Assembly (NCBI GenBank): GCA_017471085.1
Contig: JAFUWW010000008.1
Coordinates: 1 to 29,187 of the forward strand
DNA: 29,187 nucleotides
From: Bacteroidales bacterium
Lineage (GTDB): Bacteria; Bacteroidota; Bacteroidia; Bacteroidales; UBA932
Direction: 5' to 3'
Shown here: one piece after another, positions 24,706 to 29,187 of the stretch
Numbering within the stretch: position 1 is the first letter of the stretch
How the letters are laid out: each line of letters begins with the position of its first letter
The notes under the pieces: generated by a model
Told to the model about the DNA's origin: nothing
The model's database searches: none
The model's input: the letters and a program-made list of their open reading frames with translations, nothing else
Translations under genes and position numbers: made by a program

Positions 24706-25230
24706 CTAGAACTTGTAGGCGATACCGGCGTTGATGTAGGGGCCGTAACCGGAGTAGTTGAACTCTGCGGTTGCGCCGAAGTTCTCGGTGAAGAAGAAAC
24801 GGACACCGGCGACACCGCCGTAGCAGAAGCCGAGATAACGGGTGGTACCGTCATCATAGAGGGTGTCGTTCCAGTGATAGAAGTGGACACCGAGACCGGC
24901 GATTACACCGGCGTGAACCTCGAATTTGTCGGTGATGTTGAGACCATAGGTGGCACGGGGAGCCACGGCGAGGTCGTTGTAGGAAAGATAGCTGGTATAG
25001 GCCCAGTGACGGAAGTTCACCTGTGCACCAACGGTGAAATGACCTTTCCACCAGCTGTCGACCAGCACATAGTCACCGACGAGGGCGCCGCCGATACCGG
25101 GATAGAAGCCGACCATACCGCCGACAACCATGGTGCCCTTGGACCACTGATCTTCAATAGCATTTGCCTTGGTGGCGGCAACGCTCATGCCGATAACGGC
25201 AACTGCGAGAATAGCAATGATTTTTTTCAT
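24706..25230 (-). CDS. Small outer-membrane beta-barrel protein
   Basis: This 174-residue protein has a cleavable signal peptide (about 1-24, ending KANA). The mature part is a run of alternating aromatic/hydrophobic strands separated by short turns, for example GTMVVGGMVGFYPGIGGALVGDYVLVD, FTVGAQVNFRHWAY, FEVHAGVIAGLGVHFYHW and FGATAEFNYSGYGPYINAGIAYKF. It ends in Phe, as outer-membrane barrels do. The length suits an eight-stranded OmpA/OmpX-like barrel. No specific function can be assigned. It has its own terminator and an AT-rich leader of about 160 bases (25231-25389), in which I found no full TAnnTTTG match; the nearest, GATATTTG on the minus strand near 25370, is one base off. Confidence 0.8.
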   Translation of the reverse strand: MKKIIAILAVAVIGMSVAATKANAIEDQWSKGTMVVGGMVGFYPGIGGALVGDYVLVDSWWKGHFTVGAQVNFRHWAYTSYLSYNDLAVAPRATYGLNITDKFEVHAGVIAGLGVHFYHWNDTLYDDGTTRYLGFCYGGVAGVRFFFTENFGATAEFNYSGYGPYINAGIAYKF

Positions 25231-25389
25231 AATTGCGTTAGTTAAAGTTGATTTTTGTACACTATAATATTAATGATTTCTTTCAGAATCAAGAAATTAA
25301 AATGCTTGAAAATACCTTACTCTTGCTTTAAATTTTTGTAAAAGTAGGTATTCTTTTTTGAAAAAGCAAATATCGAACAGGAAAACAGT

Positions 25390-27039
25390 CTATTCGTCGG
25401 AGGCGGGCGCCATCATCATCCGCCAGGGATTGAAGGGCTGGAGCAGGCTCAAAGCCTTGCGGTCGGGGGCGTTCCGCACCTCGCTCTTCACATTGAAGAT
25501 CATGGTAGGGGCTTCCTCCGGAGTGTAGGCGGGCCAGGTGGGGAGGGCGGCGCAGTTGGGGTCGCCGGTGCGCATGAAGGCCAGCAGGGCGGCCGACATC
25601 TGGTCGCTGACACCGCGGGGCTCCTTGCCGCCGCCGGTATGGGTGACCATCAGGTCGGTATTCTTGAACCAGTAGCAGATGTCGGAGCAGTGGAAGGCGC
25701 GGATGCGGCCGTCGAACAGCGGGGCGTTGTAGTCGAACCAGGCCAGGTAGACGGGGGCTCCCTGCCTGTATTTGGAATCGGCCGTAGCCAGGACATTGGT
25801 ACGCTGGGCCACGATCAGGTTCACCAGTTCGATGGGCTTTTTCTCCGGGAAGGCCTCCTGGAAGGCTTTCAGGGCCTCTTCGGCGTTGGGCTGGCCGAAG
25901 CTGTCGCGCACCATCGCCACCGCCTGCTCAAAAGTCATGGCTTCCATCTGCGCGTTTTCCTTGCTGAGGGAGAACTCAGAAGACGTGGAGCACAGCAGGA
26001 GAGGCACTTGGGCCGATGCGGCGTTGGCATCGGCATAGAAGTCACCCTTGGGGAGGATGGTGCCGTCGGCTACGGGGGAGAAGCCGCCCATCATGCCGCC
26101 GGCGCCTACTTTGGCGGCCGCGTCATTGGCCAGGGCATAGTACTCTTCCCAAGGCATCTGCTGGAGTTTCTTCACGTCACCTTTCACACGACGGAGGATT
26201 TCGGCGCCGATGGCCGCGGAACCGGCCTGGTCGGCGGCCGTGGTGGCATTGCCGCTGAGGGCCACGCCCTTATGCACGAGACCGGCCGATGAAGGCATGG
26301 CAATCACGTCGCACACCTTGGCACCGCCGCCGGACTGTCCCATGATGGTCACGTTGCCCGGGTCGCCGCCGAAGGCTGCGATGTTGTTGTGGACCCACTT
26401 GAGGGCGGCCACCAGGTCCAGGACGCCCACGTTGCCGGAAGCTGCCAGGGCAGGGTCGCCGGAAGCGGACAGGTCGGAGAAGCCGAACACGTTAAGCCGG
26501 TGGTTCACGGAAACAAAGACGATGTCCCCGCCGCGGGCGAGGTTGGCGCCATGATAGCCGTCCTGCTCGATGCTGTTGCCGGCTGCGAAGCCGCCGCCGT
26601 GCATCCAGACCAGTACCGGGCGCTTCTTACCGTCGGGAGCGGGCGTCCATACGTTCAGGTTGAGGCAGTCTTCGCTGTAGTCGAAGTAGTTCCAGTGGTC
26701 GGTGAAGGTACCGGCATTGTTGACCCACTTGTTGTCGTGCGGCTGGGGCGCGTCGTTGCCGTAGAACAGGGCAGGGCGCACGCCGTCCCATTTGGCGGGC
26801 TCTTTCGGAGGCATGAAGCGGTTTTCGCCGGCCGTGGAGGCTCCGTAAGGAATGCCCAGGTAGGTGTAGACGCCGTCCAGGATATAGCCCTGGACTTTGC
26901 CGTACTGGGTCTGGGTGATGGCGATGTCGTCGCCGATAAACAGGCGCTGACCGTCTTCCCGGGCGGCCTGGCCACCGGGATTGCCGCAGCTGGCCACAGC
27001 CAGCAGGGCGGGAACGAAGAGTTTCAGGATGGTTTTCAT
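25390..27039 (-). CDS. Type-B carboxylesterase lipoprotein
   Basis: This 549-residue alpha/beta hydrolase has lipobox VASC (Cys18). It belongs to the carboxylesterase type B (PnbA/cholinesterase-like) family. Motifs are LGIPYGAS, SEDCLNLNVWTP, the oxyanion loop VWMHGGGFAAG (about 144-154), and the nucleophile Ser236 in IMGQSGGGAKV, where the common form is GESAGG. A candidate acid is Glu in STSSEFSL, and the candidate His is in AFHCSDICYWF. VLDLVAALKWVHNNIAAFGGDPGNVT is a family hallmark. The enzyme hydrolyses carboxylic esters on the cell surface or in the periplasm; the ester is unknown. It is divergent from a CE7-type esterase and shares a short intergenic region with mirrored promoters. 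Confidence 0.94.
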   Translation of the reverse strand: MKTILKLFVPALLAVASCGNPGGQAAREDGQRLFIGDDIAITQTQYGKVQGYILDGVYTYLGIPYGASTAGENRFMPPKEPAKWDGVRPALFYGNDAPQPHDNKWVNNAGTFTDHWNYFDYSEDCLNLNVWTPAPDGKKRPVLVWMHGGGFAAGNSIEQDGYHGANLARGGDIVFVSVNHRLNVFGFSDLSASGDPALAASGNVGVLDLVAALKWVHNNIAAFGGDPGNVTIMGQSGGGAKVCDVIAMPSSAGLVHKGVALSGNATTAADQAGSAAIGAEILRRVKGDVKKLQQMPWEEYYALANDAAAKVGAGGMMGGFSPVADGTILPKGDFYADANAASAQVPLLLCSTSSEFSLSKENAQMEAMTFEQAVAMVRDSFGQPNAEEALKAFQEAFPEKKPIELVNLIVAQRTNVLATADSKYRQGAPVYLAWFDYNAPLFDGRIRAFHCSDICYWFKNTDLMVTHTGGGKEPRGVSDQMSAALLAFMRTGDPNCAALPTWPAYTPEEAPTMIFNVKSEVRNAPDRKALSLLQPFNPWRMMMAPASDE

Positions 27040-27061
27040 GGTTGGTAGTATTTTGTTGAAA

Positions 27062-27069
27062 CAAAGTTA
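27062..27069 (-). promoter_or_regulatory. Candidate -7 element of the carboxylesterase gene
   Basis: On the minus strand this reads TAACTTTG, identical to the -7 box of the divergent esterase. It lies 22 bases before the ATG. No TTTG is found 19 bases further upstream. Confidence 0.5.
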
Positions 27070-27078
27070 CATATTTCC

Positions 27079-27108
27079 GGTCAAAGCCCTATGTCCTGAT
27101 GGTCAAAG
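27079..27108. promoter_or_regulatory. Direct repeat GGTCAAAG x2 between divergent esterase promoters
   Basis: GGTCAAAG occurs at 27079-27086 and 27101-27108, 22 bases apart, about two helical turns. It lies midway between the two divergent -7 boxes, the right place for a shared regulator site. No regulator is identified. Confidence 0.4.
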
Positions 27109-27109
27109 A

Positions 27110-27140
27110 TTTGTCATTTTGTTCGAAAAGCGTAACTTTG
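27110..27140 (+). promoter_or_regulatory. Promoter of the CE7-type esterase gene
   Basis: TTTG at 27110-27113 and TAACTTTG at 27133-27140 are separated by 19 bases, a full Bacteroidota promoter. The ATG follows 16 bases later. Confidence 0.7.
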
Positions 27141-27156
27141 AGAAAAAGATTGTTCC

Positions 27157-28392
27157 ATGAAAAAAAGTATCCTTATGCTGTTCGGCCTCGCTCTGGCGGC
27201 CGCCTGTTCCCATCCCGCCCCCGAAGCGGCCACGGGCCGTTCTGTTCCGGACCTTGGCTGGCTGTTCCTGGAAGAAGGGCCTTATACGCTGCAGACCAAG
27301 GTCCAGGCTGCGCCCGGCCCCGCCACGTTTTCCCTTGTGACGGACCTTTCGCTGATGGCCGACACCCCGGAAGTGGTGCTGCAGCAGGACGTGACGGTGG
27401 AGGCCGATAGCACGGTTTCCATCGGCCTGGGTATGTTGGAACCCGGTTTTTATCAGGTGCGGCTGCGGGATTCCGTACGGTTCAATATCGGCGTAAAGCC
27501 GGACAGGGTGGTTTCCGGGCCGGATGCCCGGCCGGATTTCGGCTCCTTCTGGCAGGCGACGTTCTCGGAGCTGGCCCAGGTGCCTCCGGAGGCGGAATTC
27601 ACCGTTGTCCCGGAGTATTCCAACGACCTCCGCACCTGCTACGAGGTCCGTTTCCCCTCCTGGGGCGGCGGCGTTGCGGGCGGCATCCTCTCCGTTCCCA
27701 CTGCCGATGGCACCTACCCCGTCTGGATCCAGTACATGGGCTACGGGGCCGAACCATTCTATTTCGACCCTTCCTCTGCGCCGGAGAGGATTGATTTTCT
27801 GGTGAGCGTCCGCGACCAGGGCATCTTCAAAGCCGGCCAGGACCGCTGGATAGACAGGGGCCTTTCATCCAAGGAAACCTTCTATTACAGAGGCGCTTAC
27901 GCCGATGCCAAACAAGCCCTGGAATTCATCTTCTCGTATCCCAAGGCCGATGCTTCCCGCGTAGTGATTTCGGGTGAAAGCCAGGGCGGTGCGCTGGCGA
28001 CGGTGGCCGCTTCCAGCGATTCCAGAGTGCGGGCGCTGGCCCTTGCAGTCCCGTTCATGGGCGATTTCCGCGACTATGCTCGCATTGTCTGGTGGCCCGT
28101 TCACGAAGTGTTCCAGCAGGCCGATGTGGAAGGCATCGACCGTGAAACCCTCTTCACGATGCTTTCCTACTTCGACGTGAAGAATTTCGCCCCGGGGGTG
28201 ACTTGCCCGGTGCGAATGGCCTTCGGCCTCCAGGACCCCACCTGCCCGCCGCACACCAATTTCTCCATTTACAACAACCTGGGCACATCCGACAGGCAGT
28301 TTTTCTGCGTCCCTACCTGCGGCCATGCCATGTGGATGGAAGATTCGTGGAGCAGGGAGCGGGACGCTTTTTTTGCCGGCTTTTTAAACTAG
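27157..28392 (+). CDS. CE7-type acetyl xylan esterase family lipoprotein
   Basis: This 411-residue lipoprotein has lipobox AAACS (Cys17). An N-terminal beta-rich region (about 20-125) precedes an AXE1/cephalosporin-C deacetylase fold. The catalytic set is complete: Ser275 in ISGESQGGALA, Asp360 in GLQDPTCPPHTNF and His390 in TCGHAMW. Also typical are DFGSFWQATFSEL at the domain start, VWIQYMGYG, and YYRGAYADAKQALEFI with the family RG motif. Such enzymes remove acetyl groups from xylan-type oligosaccharides or other small acetyl esters. Together with GH115 elsewhere in the window this hints at use of decorated xylans, but the genes are 14 kb apart and not in one operon. The next gene starts 26 bases downstream. 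Confidence 0.9.
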   Translation: MKKSILMLFGLALAAACSHPAPEAATGRSVPDLGWLFLEEGPYTLQTKVQAAPGPATFSLVTDLSLMADTPEVVLQQDVTVEADSTVSIGLGMLEPGFYQVRLRDSVRFNIGVKPDRVVSGPDARPDFGSFWQATFSELAQVPPEAEFTVVPEYSNDLRTCYEVRFPSWGGGVAGGILSVPTADGTYPVWIQYMGYGAEPFYFDPSSAPERIDFLVSVRDQGIFKAGQDRWIDRGLSSKETFYYRGAYADAKQALEFIFSYPKADASRVVISGESQGGALATVAASSDSRVRALALAVPFMGDFRDYARIVWWPVHEVFQQADVEGIDRETLFTMLSYFDVKNFAPGVTCPVRMAFGLQDPTCPPHTNFSIYNNLGTSDRQFFCVPTCGHAMWMEDSWSRERDAFFAGFLN

Positions 28393-28418
28393 ACGATGGT
28401 TTTCGTGTCTAATAGAAC

Positions 28419-29060
28419 ATGATGAAAAAGACTGTATTATTTGTAGCGGCAGCCATGATGCTGTGCGCTGCACCCCTGTGGGCGCAGGATCAGAACCGCC
28501 CCGCCCGTCCGGAGCGTCCGGCCATGCCGGAGCCGATGACGGACAGTGTCTATGCCGCCACCCGTACGGCAGAAATGGTTGAGAAATACGAACTTACAGC
28601 CGAACAGGAACCGAAGGTCTTCGCTTTGAACCTGGAGTATGCCCCCAAGCTGCAGATGCGGATGCCGGACTTCGGTGAACAGGGCGAAAGGAAAGACCCC
28701 CGCTCCATGACCGACCAGGAACGGCAGGAGTTCTTCGCCCAGATGCAGGAGCGGATGGCCGAGATGCAGGAAATGCAGCAGGAGCGCGAAAAGGCCCAGA
28801 AGGACTTTGACAAAGCCATGAAAGAGATCCTTACCAAAGAGCAGTACAAGGCCTATAACAAAGACCGCAAGAAAGAAGAGCGTGAGCGTCAGCGCCGTCA
28901 GCAGCAGATGCAGGGCGGCATGGGCGGCCCCGGCGGTGGTTTCGGCGGCGGAGGCGGCTTCGGTGGAGGCGGCTTCGGCGGTGGATTCGGAGGCGGCTTT
29001 GGCGGCGGCAGCGGCCATGGCGGCGGGGGGGTTTCCGGTGGCGGCGGAGGCCGCAGATAA
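28419..29060 (+). CDS. Spy/CpxP-like periplasmic protein with glycine-rich tail
   Basis: This 213-residue exported protein has a signal peptide (about 1-23, ending LWAQ). The mature N-terminal part is helical and charged, with two LTxxQ-type motifs (ELTAEQEPKVFALN and LTKEQYKAYN), as in Spy/CpxP-like chaperones and the related Bacteroidales small-protein families. Between them is a Met/Gln/Glu-rich coiled-coil-like run (about 105-145). The last 45 or so residues are almost only Gly with Phe, ending RR after a very basic ERERQRRQQQMQ segment. The first two codons are both ATG; the second is as likely a start. It lies 26 bases after the esterase. The role is unknown; a periplasmic protein-binding or stress function is a family inference. 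Confidence 0.8.
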   Translation: MMKKTVLFVAAAMMLCAAPLWAQDQNRPARPERPAMPEPMTDSVYAATRTAEMVEKYELTAEQEPKVFALNLEYAPKLQMRMPDFGEQGERKDPRSMTDQERQEFFAQMQERMAEMQEMQQEREKAQKDFDKAMKEILTKEQYKAYNKDRKKEERERQRRQQQMQGGMGGPGGGFGGGGGFGGGGFGGGFGGGFGGGSGHGGGGVSGGGGGRR

Positions 29061-29090
29061 ACCAATACAAATAAAGAATGGAGAACGAGA

Positions 29091-29187
29091 ATGTCTATTG
29101 AAAAAGGGCGGGCCTATTTCCGCAGCCTCGGTCTGGAAGACCGTGTACAGGAGTTTGAAGTATCCTCCGCTACCGTTGAACTGGCAG
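29091..29187 (+). CDS. YbaK/EbsC family aminoacyl-tRNA deacylase-like protein, 3'-truncated by the window edge
   Basis: The frame from ATG 29091 runs open to the window end, with GGAGAACGAG upstream as a possible ribosome binding site. The 32 visible residues start MSIEKGRAYFRSLG and continue LEDRVQEFEVSSATVELA. The pattern of a short helix, then G-x-x-(D/E)-x-(V/I)-x-E-(F/Y), then S-S-A-T-V-E-x-A is the N-terminus of YbaK/EbsC/ProX-like editing-domain proteins. These hydrolyse mischarged aminoacyl-tRNA in the cytoplasm. An ATG at 29078 in another frame stops after eight codons, so it is rejected as the start. The catalytic lysine region lies outside the window, so assignment rests on the N-terminus only. 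Confidence 0.75.
   Translation, partial: MSIEKGRAYFRSLGLEDRVQEFEVSSATVELA

Noticed and set aside
28386..28415. Imperfect inverted repeat after the CE7 esterase gene as a terminator
   Set aside because: The stem is short and interrupted with no T run, and the next gene begins immediately, so read-through is more likely.
29078..29101. ATG at 29078 as a start for the last gene
   Set aside because: That frame meets a stop after eight codons; the frame from 29091 stays open and matches a YbaK/EbsC N-terminus.

Overview
The window looks like a chromosomal segment of a Bacteroidales bacterium (Bacteroidota), probably from a gut or rumen type habitat. The support is a SusC/SusD pair, a hybrid two-component regulator, many lipoproteins with short Bacteroidota-style lipoboxes, a fimbrillin-like lipoprotein, and repeated promoter elements of the Bacteroidota type (-7 TAnnTTTG, sometimes with a TTG or TTTG about 19 bases upstream). 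The DNA is GC-rich for the phylum. I cannot name a genus. No tRNA, rRNA, CRISPR array, transposase or phage gene was seen.

Region 1 (1-1200): the 3' end of a diverged EF-G paralogue, closed by a symmetric terminator. Region 2 (1240-13196): a compact polysaccharide utilization locus. susD and susC read leftward. A complete hybrid two-component regulator (periplasmic propellers, kinase, receiver, AraC domain) reads rightward, followed by a GH115 alpha-glucuronidase. The logic is glycan import by SusCD, sensing by the regulator and glucuronic acid removal by GH115. Region 3 (13218-13404): four tandem hairpins on a 51-base period. Region 4 (13573-17488): a compact cluster of an unannotated 58-residue protein, a fimbrillin-like lipoprotein and a secreted M6 metalloprotease. 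Region 5 (17603-20209): a large transglutaminase-like lipoprotein.

Region 6 (20230-21839) is a likely peroxide-response operon: a bacterioferritin-like protein lacking most ferroxidase ligands, a glutathione peroxidase and an OhrR-type regulator. Its promoter carries a perfect palindrome over the -33 element. Region 7 (21893-23996): a nucleotide pyrophosphatase/phosphodiesterase lipoprotein and a YpfJ-type zinc peptidase. Region 8 (24041-24668): a repeat-filled convergent intergenic region with an 83-base tandem array and a GC-rich minisatellite between two terminators. Region 9 (24706-29187): a small outer-membrane barrel protein, two divergent esterase lipoproteins (type-B carboxylesterase and CE7 acetyl-xylan esterase-like), a Spy-like protein with a glycine-rich tail, and the start of a YbaK/EbsC-type aminoacyl-tRNA deacylase.

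The best candidates for something undescribed are the two hairpin-bearing tandem arrays, the peroxide operon with its degenerate ferritin, and the small protein that heads the fimbrillin/M6 cluster. All functional statements come from reading sequence motifs; no database search was run.
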